Source: Teratosphaeria epicoccoides
Taxonomy: Eukaryota; Ascomycota; Dothideomycetes; Mycosphaerellales; Teratosphaeriaceae
Reading direction: 5' to 3'
DNA length: 64,000 nt
Assembly (NCBI GenBank): GCA_021401465.1
Contig: JADDMT010000042.1
Location: forward strand, 212,210-276,209
Shown: positions 11,901 to 21,582 of the stretch, one piece after another
Layout: each line of letters opens with the position of its first letter
How positions within the stretch are numbered: position 1 is the first letter of the stretch
The notes under the pieces: model-generated
What the model saw: the letters and a program-made list of their open reading frames with translations, nothing else
Database searches by the model: none
What the model was told of the DNA's origin: nothing
Position numbers and translations under genes: made by a program

Positions 11901-14015
11901 CTGGTCCATTCCAGGGCTCAATGGGACCAGGAAGTCCAGATTAGGTGGCGACGGCTGTAGAAGCAAGCCTCGTACAAGTCCGCCCGTGAACGCAATTGCT
12001 GGGAATGCTCGAATGTCGATGCTTTCGGCTTTGTTCGACTGTATTGTTGCCCTGTCATCCCGGAAAGCGTCTGAAAAGCTGCCGCTGCGCTTGTGTTGGC
12101 GTGGAGCGCGGCTGCTAGGTTTCCTCGACAACGGTGGGTTCCTCTGCCCGACAGGCCGCGCGATGCCATGGTGGTCCCCCAATTTTGCCGATGGTCGAAT
12201 GTTGCGTAGGAACGGCACGGAGCACGACAGTACCTGCATACTCGCCACGCTCAGCGGCGAGGCAGGAATGCTTGCTTTCCGGACCATGATCGTGCCCTCT
12301 TGGCCCCACATCTGCATTGTACTGTCTCGGTCGTGACAACCAACCTCTGCCCGAATATCAACAGACTCGGACAAACGCCGAAAGTCTGGCCGAGAGGCAA
12401 GTGAGGTCATCGGTCGTGGAGGGCTGCCCTCAGGCGTCTGCGGGATCTCCACGTCGTCGCCCCCAGGAGTGATGTCGGCTTCTGCAGATGTCTCCAGAAT
12501 ATCCTCCGTAGGCCAGAACAACGCGCAAGTACGCCTCCAGCACTTCTTCAACTCGCTCATGATGCTGATATCGGTGCCACCTTTGTCGGCTCGCTGCTGC
12601 AAAGAAGCAGAGATGTCGTTGACCATGACGCAAAATCGTTGGCGAAGACCCATGTCCAATGCGAAGTCGTCTCCAAAGTAGTTCAAGATCCAATGTCGCA
12701 GCGCCACGAAAGTCCGCACCCGCACAATGCGACCAACATCTGTGTCCGTACCGAGTGCCCAAAGCATCCGCGCGATCAGATATTCCAGGAGATCTCGACA
12801 TTTGAGAAAGCTCCGGAACGTCAAAAAGAAGTCAGACAGTAGCTCGTAGTCCAGAAATCTTGGTGAGGTGATCTGTGCTATCAATCTGACCGGCGTGGCG
12901 TGAGCGATTTTGCCATTGAGTCTGTTGTAGCGCACTATTGCAGGGTCGTTCGGCCTCGCTTCTATCGCATCGTACATTGCTGGCGTAGTGCCGCCATGGA
13001 CAGGTGAATTCGAAAGTGGCGTGGGGAGAGCTCTTGCCGGGGTGGATGAATGCCTTGCTGCTCCCAGCGACGGATGAAGATGTGGCGCGATGGAGTTCCT
13101 AGATGAATTGGTAGGTCCATGTGCGAGGCCAGATTGATGTGGGAACAAGGTGGACCACAGTGCATCTTGGTCAGTGCCAAGAGTGTATGTCGAGTTGTGC
13201 AAATATGCAGTCCCGCGGTCGCTGAAGCGCGGCGTGCCAATCCGGTAATGTGGGATATGCAAGTCCAGAAACCCGCCCGAGGGATCGAAAGGGCTTCTGG
13301 GCCGCGAGGCCTGCTCTCTCCCATTCAGCAACAGCCGCAGCTCATTCGCATCCATCGTCGATGACCGTCCATGTTCGCGATCGCGCTCGCCGACTGTCGA
13401 GAAGGAGGCGGATCGGTGTCGTCGGCGAGTTGGCTGCGAATTGGCCAAGCTCAGTGATGGCACCGAGGTCTGTGCCGCATGATCAACCCTTCCGCTCTGC
13501 TGGGCTCGCAGACGCGGTGTCCAGCTGCTCACAGAGGCATGACTCTGCTGCGGCCCAAGCATATCTGCGGGCTCGAGGCCGCCGTCCGAGGTGTCTGGAG
13601 GCGTCGCAGGCGGCTGCGCAAAGGCTGGTGGCGGAGCGCGCAACGATGGCTTCAGGTACAACGTGCCGCCAGCGCCCACGTTGGCGACGGTAAAGTGTCG
13701 CGCATTCGGGTCGTCGTCGTCATTGCTCGTGCTTGGCCTATCCAGAAGCGGTTCTGCGGTTTTCCTGGAGACCCGTATGGACTCGCTGCTGTCTTTCGCC
13801 TCGTTGATCCTGCCGGCAGACTGCCGATCTGATCTCTCCTGGGTGTCCTGGGTGTTGCTCTTGCCACTGCGGGCTTCCTCTCCGCGTGGTACAGAATTTG
13901 CCGGCCCTTCCTCCACACCGGTGCCAACGTACGTGCTCGACTCCATCTCTCGCCATGAGCTGCAGGTCTCGAGACTCGAACACGATTGTCTCGGGTCTTT
14001 GCTGGCGCGTCGCAT
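8976..14015 (-). CDS. lte1: LTE1-type Ras guanine-nucleotide exchange factor
   Basis: A single exon gives 1679 aa from the ATG at 14015. The frame continues to 14060 only through non-ATG codons and meets a stop at 14103-14105. A RasGEF N-terminal domain lies near residues 360-500 (starting around IVRYNRLNGKIAHATPVRLI). A Cdc25-type RasGEF catalytic domain closes the protein at about 1415-1675, with SLNWHQAPPYVRNWV, ARFNLVVKWVVSE and ERARCITKYIHIAIHCFRFRNY. Between them lie about 900 residues of low-complexity, Ser/Pro-rich, probably disordered sequence. This order and length match fungal Lte1 proteins, which act at mitotic exit and low-temperature growth in yeast; the GTPase partner in filamentous fungi is less clear. 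An extra upstream exon cannot be excluded. Confidence 0.87.
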   Translation of the reverse strand: MRRASKDPRQSCSSLETCSSWREMESSTYVGTGVEEGPANSVPRGEEARSGKSNTQDTQERSDRQSAGRINEAKDSSESIRVSRKTAEPLLDRPSTSNDDDDPNARHFTVANVGAGGTLYLKPSLRAPPPAFAQPPATPPDTSDGGLEPADMLGPQQSHASVSSWTPRLRAQQSGRVDHAAQTSVPSLSLANSQPTRRRHRSASFSTVGERDREHGRSSTMDANELRLLLNGREQASRPRSPFDPSGGFLDLHIPHYRIGTPRFSDRGTAYLHNSTYTLGTDQDALWSTLFPHQSGLAHGPTNSSRNSIAPHLHPSLGAARHSSTPARALPTPLSNSPVHGGTTPAMYDAIEARPNDPAIVRYNRLNGKIAHATPVRLIAQITSPRFLDYELLSDFFLTFRSFLKCRDLLEYLIARMLWALGTDTDVGRIVRVRTFVALRHWILNYFGDDFALDMGLRQRFCVMVNDISASLQQRADKGGTDISIMSELKKCWRRTCALFWPTEDILETSAEADITPGGDDVEIPQTPEGSPPRPMTSLASRPDFRRLSESVDIRAEVGCHDRDSTMQMWGQEGTIMVRKASIPASPLSVASMQVLSCSVPFLRNIRPSAKLGDHHGIARPVGQRNPPLSRKPSSRAPRQHKRSGSFSDAFRDDRATIQSNKAESIDIRAFPAIAFTGGLVRGLLLQPSPPNLDFLVPLSPGMDQRVARYDGMQDSYFRDRAAQQNLGVKRIMGDVRRALSSRRRNDSPQRSNRSGTSSDSRSSSDMAAAGKPAQSSAWQKLRGPLRVDLLGATIGASYKDAFHDVDLPSPVEEQGEERLPTSVEADEHEYVRDVHYSLQPAPRLERLDSHVTVGSRSIMIVDDTGATPMPTTYASGALPAHHSSSSAIMTPQPLFGRSQETVQNGKTRVGTQTQANAGAPNGPGVRLDEALKPDPDTSMRDLLAPWKTRDGADHVDSLAQPGSDGALASSGLQAGGLDLPPIGPTLRRRPGGDLKAADHVHSLELPPRPHTSGSYATTAYTGYPSSGHELSGTHFSGQFAAPQSFGALDMPDRQIPPRSSAHVPPGRRSPQALTDKDEAVSLLATHSSQPSLRPSFRLHANNLAKLPSYSHAGGIEDALAKLEGKTGSPNGSTFSIPTLSEEFAALERQNQEVDHCQTPITSMTGASTTSIEEYGLTSPLTETQGASIYALSNSDLNLTDNGREPSMANTGTYVRWEAQDSAVPAPSLSPRAIKLPAHVVASAKSISPSPKSVTFVERVRRDEDEKEHMQSPGKSSTTGQSVQGSFLLDDNESLSDISTEIAETPGDDSTHMQSFFFDDTLEDDNNAASPPSYPNPTPTRPSTIGAPLDQSPARMVGSADIPERSKSRLQQLQPSPQLKEAQSAPGLLSPNSDKHVQPPPGQDSRLRRSRTSPALKNAAHLPFVLAFESEVIAEQLTIIEKDALDEVDWKDLISLNWHQAPPYVRNWVDYLKHDGNTGVDIVVARFNLVVKWVVSECLLTEAASERARCITKYIHIAIHCFRFRNYASMYQITLALLSTDLARLHRTWALVAPMEKQKLARLEKLCQPLRNFHNLRVEMESTGAESGCIPFIGLYTHDLMFNAQKPARIDPVPPAKEPLVNFERYQTSATIVKSLLRLIEASAKYVFHPHPEVLSRCLWLAALEDSEIAARSRSLEAD

Positions 14016-15782
14016 GCGCCCACTCCGAGTGCCTGCTAGCAGTCCATGGTGTATGCCCACGGACGAATGCGAGACTTGGTGACTGCCGGATCGCGCGTGC
14101 CGTTACTCAGTAGCACCACGACGTCCTTGTCGAAGCACGTACGCCTATCGCAATAACACTCGTTCGCGCGTGAGCTCGGGCTCGTGACCGGGCACCGAAC
14201 AGCCAAGTCGCCAATGCTTCCAAATCGCATGCGTGATGAGAGATGAGAGACTCGTTACCAAAGCTCAGACTTGCTCATCACAGCCGCCCAGCCATCATCT
14301 GCACGCTGCGGCAGGCGCTTGACGGATCATCACAAGGCTCGCGCCGGCTTACGCTGGGGCTCGCAGATCTACCGAGTCCCTGGTCCGCGCCAGCACATCC
14401 TTGTGCAATCAAATCTCTGACCGACGCCGTTTTGACACGCCGCACGCGACTTTTCGCAGCGCAACGGGCGTGGGACGGGTCAGGATCCATGAACATCATC
14501 CCCCCCCCCCATCCACAATCGATGGCACGATTGACCTTCCCGTCGCGAATCCCGATCAGGTCATCTGCCAGTGCGACGTGCGTGAATGTCCCCCGGGCAA
14601 TTAAGCTCCCGATCGGACGGCAAGAACCACCCTGGCCTCTAGCTACATCGAAACAACCACACTTGTGCATGCAGATCTTGACTCGTGAACTCCAAAACAC
14701 CCGCCCCTCGACCCGGGACGGCCTGGTCATGGCGGAAGAAGCTGCAAGCCAGTCCTTGCTCCGACGTCACTGTTGCTGCATCTGCAGGCCAGGACCAAAA
14801 GGATTGTTGATAAGAACATGGAAAGCAGTGGTGCATCGCGATGTCGTTGACCTGCAGGAGCACTTTCATCAATCGCATCAATCAATATGAATGAGGTGCC
14901 GCTGCCATTGATATTCTGACCGTCCCTCTAACCACTGACATCACGATTCATCGAGCAAACCAGCATCAACCTGAGATCTCAGCGATATCGCATGGAACTC
15001 CTTCCCTCCCTACCAACCTTGCTGGCCCGCACGGAAACACGTGTGTCTGACAGCACCGCAGAGTGCTCGGCCACAAGCTGAAACGATTGCAATTTGTGAA
15101 ACACAGTCACAGTGCTGGGAAGTCTGAGGTACCATCCAATCTCTCTGCCGATGTCAGACGAAAAGCAATGAAGCTTGTATCCAGAATAGGCATGCGCGCG
15201 GAGGAAAGAACGAGCTTGATCTCGAGGGCTCCTTCCAACCGACGAGTTGTGATCTATTCGATCCAGTCAGTCACCAGTCGATGAGGGCAGTCGTCTGGGA
15301 GTTCATTGACCCGGCGTCCTTGTCATCAACACGAGCGACGACTCATCGATGGACCCCAGATCAAAAGCGGACGGCCAAGGTCATCAAACAGTTGAGCGGC
15401 AAACTTCATATACAGTAGTGTTTCACACCACCGCAGCTTCAGTCGCATCAATCGACGTGACACCGCTGCTCCGAAGTTCAAGCAGCCGAGCGCGCTCTCT
15501 CTCGCTTTGATCCGAGCAACTCCACGGATCATCAGTAGGGAATAGATGTAGAGTTCCTCAGCAGATGCCCTTCACATCCACCGACGATTCTCCGCCATCT
15601 CATCATGACATTCGTGCATGCCCAACAGCATTTGGCCGTGCATAGCAAAGGAAAACATCCCAAACCCAATGCGTGCCGTGCTGTACACAAAATACTCTGC
15701 GAACTGTACAACACCAAACCAGCATCTGTATACAAATACATCTACCTCCACCTTCTCCCCTCCCGACCCCAACCCCACCTAC
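14016..15782. other. Intergenic between RasGEF 5' end and VTC4 3' end
   Basis: This 1.8-kb stretch is upstream of the RasGEF gene and downstream of VTC4, both on the minus strand. A 215-codon plus-strand open frame (14243-14890) has no recognisable domain. An 11-C homopolymer lies at 14500-14510. The region most likely holds the RasGEF promoter and 5' leader. Confidence 0.55.
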
Positions 15783-18419
15783 CTAGACCCTCAGTGCATC
15801 CTCCTGCACCCTCAAACCTTTCATCTCCCCCTTCAACCCTCCCTCTCCCCCATACCTAATCCGAAAGCCAAAACTCACGGCAACCGCAACCACCAACCCA
15901 AAACAGAGCACACTAGGGCCCCACTTGTCATGATAGCTCACCGCCCTCCTCTTCTTGATATTCCTCACCCGCCACAGATACAGCCCTGCGCTATAAAACA
16001 ACGCAATGACCGCGACGATCGTGAACGCCCATGCAGAGGCGAGGGAGATGTTGTCCCCAAAATTCAACAGCGTCGCGGCAATGGAGCCGAGGATGATGGA
16101 GAACTCGAGCTTTGACGCTGTTAGTGACACGCCTCGTGCAATGCACGTGATCTCAGAATTCCACAACTTACCCAGGACAAGAACGTCCGCTCCGCCGCAA
16201 ACGAGACTTTCGGCTCCACTCGCACCGGCACATGAATTTTCTTCCCCCTCGGCGCCCGGAACCTCTTCTCGCTCACAGCGACCCCACCCGGCGCACCCAT
16301 CGCCCCCTCTCGCCCCGAAATCGGCGTAGGTTTCGGCGACGGCGAGGCCTGCTTCAGCACATCCAATGTCTTGTCCGCCGCCATCGCCGCGTGCCTCTTA
16401 ATCAGCTTCCAGCGGTACTGCCAACCGCCGAGACGCTTGGCTTCCGCCAAGGTCTCTTCTTCGTCATCGGAGTCATAGAGAGGATAATCCTCGTCGATGT
16501 GGGCAATGGGTCTGTGCGCCATACGCTCTTCTTCGTCCATGATGTGGCCGTTGCCGCCTTCCATCTGGCGGTCCTGCTCGTGCTGCTCCAGCGCGTCACG
16601 GGCGGCACGGAGGCGCTGCTGGTTTTCGTCGCCGTCGTCGTTGAGAGTATCCTCATCGTCGTGATCCAGCTCATCGTCTGTGTCGTCATCCATGGCCGCA
16701 CTCGTGCTGTTATCTGTGCTGTGATCTGGGCGCTCCAGGCCAAAGTTGTGTGTTACAGGCTTGCGGATGTCGACGTCCATTTGCGGAAACCAGTACGGCA
16801 AGAGATTGATGCGAGTGGGAAATAGTGTTGCGCATCCGTGGATGAACTTGGAGAACTTCGGAACGGCCTCCACGAGATGTGATGCCGTCAGCTCTCGGAT
16901 CCACTCAGGAGGCTCCTGGCCAGCTGCAGTCTGCAGCTTGACTTCCAGCACGCCATATGGGAAGCGCTCAACATCTTCTGCTTTCAGTTGTGGGAAGGGC
17001 CAGTCGATGCCAACATCTGTGCGGCGCCAATTATCGCCAGCGCGTTTGCGACCATCCAGATTGTCCTCGCGCACCATCGTGAGCTCAGTATCGAGCGAGA
17101 CACGCACGCGAGCATCTCCAGGCAGCTGGAAGGCGGTTCGGTTGTAGAACGAGCGGCAGACGGGGACCAGCTTGCGATCAATGACACGGAACTGGATCTC
17201 CTTGGCGAGCTGTTCCAGATCGTTGATCTCCATTTCGCTCTTCTTGCCATCCCGCCTCATCTTCTCAAACACCTGTTCGGTCGTCATGTCACCTCGCAGG
17301 AACGCGTTCATGTTCTTCTCCTTGAGCGAGAAACGCGCCTTGACGGACTTCTCCCCCGTCCAGTCCTCACGATGCGTTTTGCGCTCCACAAAGATGGTGT
17401 CCGTCTCCATTCCGCCGTACCAGCGCATACGAATGGCCTCAGCACCCTCGGTCTTCTTCAGACGGCCCTCGTACAGCTCCCAGGTGTCTGTATTGTCGTA
17501 GTAGATGGACGTAATGGCGCTGTCTTTTTTCTCGAACTCCTTACTCGGGTTGAAGACAAGCACCGGCAAGTGCTTCAGGATGATGAGCTTGAGCTCTGTG
17601 ATGTTGTCGGGATGTACCCAATACTTGGTCGTCTGACGGACAAAGTTCTGCTGCTTCCCACCGGCAGAAGCGTCTCCCTTGGTTGGGTGGCCTCTCGTCC
17701 TGACCTGGTCGTAGAGCTTCGAGAGGTTAACCACGGTGATATCGTAGTCGTCCTTGAAGAAGGGTCGGGCATTGAGTCGGGCGGCAAAGACGGGCTTCAG
17801 ATGCCATTTGGTTTGCTTGTCGTGTTTCTTGATGATCTTCTGGAACCCAGTGTAGTTCAACTGTGTAAACTTGGCTAAGTCATGCACATCGGCGATGATG
17901 TCCGACAGATCCTCCTCCAGCAACGCAAACTCATCGTCGGACGGCGCATTCGCACGTGCACGCTCATTTTCTTCAGCGGCCTTGGTGCGGACAATCACCT
18001 CATTGACCTCCTTCTCGCTGGCATTGATGCGCCGGATGATCTCCTGGCTCTTGACCTTCTGGAACGTAAACACCTTGTCCAGCTCCTCCTCCAGCAGGTT
18101 CACAAAGCGCTGCTCGTCCTCCTCGCTCCATGGATTCCGCTGCTTGTGGGCGGTCGCGACGACCGGCGTGTGTACAAAGTCGGTGCGCAGACTCTTCTTC
18201 AGGGCTTCATAGTCGATGTAGTAGTAGTACCAGTCCTTGATCAGGGAACTGCGCAGTTGCTGTCCGAACCTGTTGCGCTCAAATGGGTCAGCGAATAATC
18301 AGTAATTACAAGGTCAGGTATGTACATGTGGCTCCAGCCTCTTACAACAGCAAGCAATGGAAGACTCCAGTCGGGCTTTAAATTGCTGACTGATGAGAGA
18401 TGCGCGTTACATACCTCAT
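15783..18419 (-). CDS. vtc4: VTC4-like vacuolar polyphosphate polymerase (SPX-VTC-DUF202)
   Basis: Exons in transcript order are 18419-18415, 18269-16172 and 16109-15783, giving 809 aa. Exon 1 codes only ATGAG before a GTATGT donor; exon 2 restores the conserved start [19 protein letters not shown]. The SPX domain (about 1-165) includes the lysine cluster [10 protein letters not shown] that binds inositol pyrophosphates. The VTC catalytic tunnel domain follows, with basic residues in [15 protein letters not shown] and GVLEVKLQT corresponding to substrate-binding positions of yeast Vtc4. An acidic Asp/Glu-rich linker precedes the DUF202 module, where [13 protein letters not shown] splices (62-nt intron, CTAAC branch) into exon 3 carrying the remaining membrane segments. 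The enzyme makes polyphosphate from ATP and translocates it into the vacuole as part of the VTC complex. Stopping at the end of exon 2 would lose the membrane domain. Confidence 0.93.
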
Positions 18420-18906
18420 ACTTGTATATTTCACCCGGCAACATGGACAAGCGTCAGGAATGTCAACTTTACCTACCTTACTCACATCTCACGCGCAAAA
18501 ATCCCTTCTCTTCGCAAAGCTTCGAACAAGCAAGTCCAATGCTAGTCGCTGCTCCGCTTCTGCCACCACCAGCTCCGAGCCTCGCAGCTCAATCCCGGCC
18601 CTAGTACCGCCTGTAACCGGAGCTTGTCAATGCTACGTAAATGCTAAATTGCTAATGTTTGTACGGATCCCCGTTTTCGTCGACAAGATTCTCCATACGC
18701 TACCCAGAAAGGACTGAATCCGGATATTTATATCACATCAATATCAATATCAGGACCGCACACGTCAATCAATATGAGAGAAGAGCCGCGCAACCATCTT
18801 GATGCGACAGGGCGCTTCTGCTGTCTACATACGTCCTGCCGTCTGATTACGTATGGCAGTCGAGTCATGACATCTATCTTCGCATTGTGGAGTGTCGAAG
18901 GCGCCG
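18420..18906. other. Intergenic: VTC4 upstream region and F-box 3' UTR
   Basis: About 490 nt lie between the VTC4 start and the stop of the minus-strand F-box gene. It should hold the VTC4 promoter. No ORF with support is present. Confidence 0.55.
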
Positions 18907-20661
18907 TCACATGATCGCCCACTCCCCCTTGTCTCGTCTGACATTCGTGAAATTCTTCCAACGACTAGTGAACGCCGCATCGACCAGCTGACCTCTCGTC
19001 ATCGCCCCGTCCACCTTGGCTTCTCTGCCCGCAGGACTGTCTTCCGATTGCCACAGAAAGAGAAAACTCTCAAAGTCTTCAAGCAGTCGTTCCTCTCGTT
19101 GAGGATCAATGAATGCACACGCTGGTATCGCCTCTGTCTCAATCCAGTGGACTGCAGAAGGCGACAGTATGGGGTCTGGGATGTCGGTGAAGCGATTCGA
19201 ACAAGTCAACGACCCGGAGAATGAGATGTGTGTTGTTGGGAGCGCACGTCGGAGGTTGATGGCAAGCTGCAGGAATGCCGATTCCTGGATCGTCTGTTGC
19301 CGTGCGGGATTGTGCATAGGGAGCAGTAACGGGAGGCGAGAAATACGGCCGTCGCTTGTTGAGAGCACATTTTGGAATCGAATCTGTTTGAGATTTGTTA
19401 GGTTCTTGATCACGTTTTGTAATCTGGAGATGGTGGGGTCGTTGAGGTGAATGTTCCATATCTCCAGCACAGTCAAGACAGAAGAGGGCTTGAGTGCAGT
19501 CCACCTGTCGATGTCATCGTCGCCTACACGAAATCGGCCTAGTGGTGCCAAGCCGACTGGGTCCGGTGACCAGGTGAGTCTCAAATGCTTCACGCTGGTG
19601 AGCTGAGAGGTGAGTTCTGGAGTGATCGGATCAGATATCCGGTCGCTCGCGCGGACGGGCCCCGCGGTTGGACTGTGGGTGAGGGTCAGACTCTCAAGTC
19701 TGTTCGCGAAGAGCTCCAAAGCCACGGCAACCACGTTTGTTGGGAAGAGATTCGAGCGCGAGAGCTTGTGCCCTTGCAGACCCGCCTCGCAAACCAGTTC
19801 GGTGACTGTAGCTGGTACGCACAACAAGACTGCCGCTAAGGCATCGATCTTGTACTTGGTCGGCTTGGTCTGGAGAGATATGCTGGCTGAGTCGCCCGGG
19901 GCTGCCAGCCAGGACTCTAAAGGGAGCGAGGGACCGAGTTGATTCGGAGCTGATTGATACTGTCGCAAATGATTGGTAATTGTCATAAGGTCTTCTTCAC
20001 TTGTGGTCTCGTCCAGACCTGTGAGACCTGTGGGAGCGCGAGCAGTATATGACGTCTGCTCGACCATGTGTCTGATGATCTCCTCAACACCACTTGCATC
20101 ATGACTCCGAGCAGGAAGTCCGTACGTCTCTGTACCTTCTTCGTGGAGGAGCATAGCCATTTGAGTAGCTCGTTTCTTGTGATCGGCTTGCAGCTCTGCG
20201 TGATGACCTCCGTTACCGGAGGCATTCAGCTCCATGTCTGCGCTGCCATCAGGCATGGCGAACATCGGTGGTGATGGGTTTCGATACGCAGATGTTGGCC
20301 TACCTTGCCTGGTACAGATATGTACACAACGGACATATCTCGCCTGAAAGCAATCTTGTCAGTCATCAAAGTCCTCGCCGCAGAACAACAGTCTTTCTGC
20401 TTTGCTTACCAGATCCGGCCGCTCTCGCCGTAACTCTAGGATGGCTGGCTCGAGCAGAGCTCCATTATACCAGCGCATGCAAAAGCTCACATTGCGAAAC
20501 AAGAGAGGCAATATTGACTGTCGCAGGTGTCTGCAAGTCAGGCTGGTGCTCAGGATATCTGGTCTACTAGGGATCAAATGCTGAGAACGGTCCCAATCAA
20601 GATAGTTGTAGACACGATCCAGAAGCTCATTTGGTAGGTCCAGTAGATGCAAGCGTGTCAT
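18907..20661 (-). CDS. F-box domain protein
   Basis: Exons 20661-20410 and 20343-18907 give 562 aa. The 66-nt intron has a GTAAGC donor, a GACTGAC branch region and a TTTCAG acceptor, and removes an in-frame TGA. The first 20 residues carry an F-box (LDLPNELLDRVYNYLDWD) followed by the usual LTCRHLRQSILPLLFRNVSF continuation. F-box proteins recruit substrates to SCF (Skp1-cullin-F-box) ubiquitin ligases. The rest has no named repeat domain, but Leu-rich stretches such as LTSVKHLRLTWS, LTVLEIWNIHLN and LTNLKQIRF are spaced like degenerate leucine-rich repeats, as in many fungal F-box proteins of unknown target. It is divergent from Sen1. Intron length is a multiple of three, so retention would truncate rather than shift frame. 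Confidence 0.8.
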
Positions 20662-21582
20662 TGTGGACTGAGCAGCTGGTGTGACTGACAGTGGCCGTGG
20701 ACTCCGAAGACTATCTTGTGGGGTGTGTCCCGTATCGCGATGATGCCGACGATCGCCTGGTTCATGTGCTTTGCGGTGCCTCGCAACGTCGCAAATTTGC
20801 GTGCCCCAAGTTTACTTTCTTAAGTAAGATCTGGCTATAAGGTTGCGCGCGATTTGCCTGCGTTGACGAGGCAGTCGAGTCCGTTGGCGATGGCGTAGGA
20901 TGCGCATACATGCAAGCTGCGGGCTCGTCAGCCCTCCTGTCGGGCCGCAACACATGTGACCTGATATGTTGGCTTTGAGCGTCTTCGCGACCAATCGAAA
21001 AGTTATATACCTAGGTACTGCCCGATGACGCGAACCGGACACGAAACCAAAGCGCCGAAGATGAACCGGTAGACCTTTTGATTCAGAGCATCACCACTTC
21101 CGCTCATTTCCATACACACTTGCACGCCGCCGAGCCATAGACATAGCTGCGAGGTCATTGTGATGGGTTGATCGAAGGAGGCTAACGTCCCATCTAGGAT
21201 GCGCTGAGGCAGCTTGAGATGCCATCGGAGTCTACAGCGATTGAAACCCTTAACTGCACCTTCACCCTGCGAATGTGGACATCGACTGGCTTCTGCCTGC
21301 CGGCTCACGAGGGTCTCGTCGAGCTCTCAGGAGCGATCAGAGACATTCCACCGACGCTCAGCTTGAACTGGTGGGGCTAGCATTGACCTGGGACAAACAC
21401 AGCTGCGCTCACTTTGTCTTGTGTTGCTTTCGTGCTTTCACATGCATGCAATACCCGTGAATTAGATAGGTTCACTCCTTTGCTCATGACCGAGTCTTCT
21501 TGAGCCACCTCAAGCGCTCAGAGGCTCGGTCAGACCTGCATCCACCGTCGTTTGAGCTTCCGACGCATGTCTGCCATCCATC
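20662..21582. other. Divergent promoter region, F-box gene / Sen1
   Basis: About 920 nt separate two divergent start codons. No coding potential is supported. It must hold both promoters and 5' leaders. Confidence 0.55.

Noticed and set aside
14243..14890. 215-codon plus-strand ORF upstream of the RasGEF gene
   Set aside because: Irregular composition, overlaps another frame of similar quality on the minus strand, includes a C homopolymer; no domain.
16988..17878. 296-codon plus-strand ORF
   Set aside because: Entirely antisense to the VTC4 catalytic domain, whose motifs are clear.
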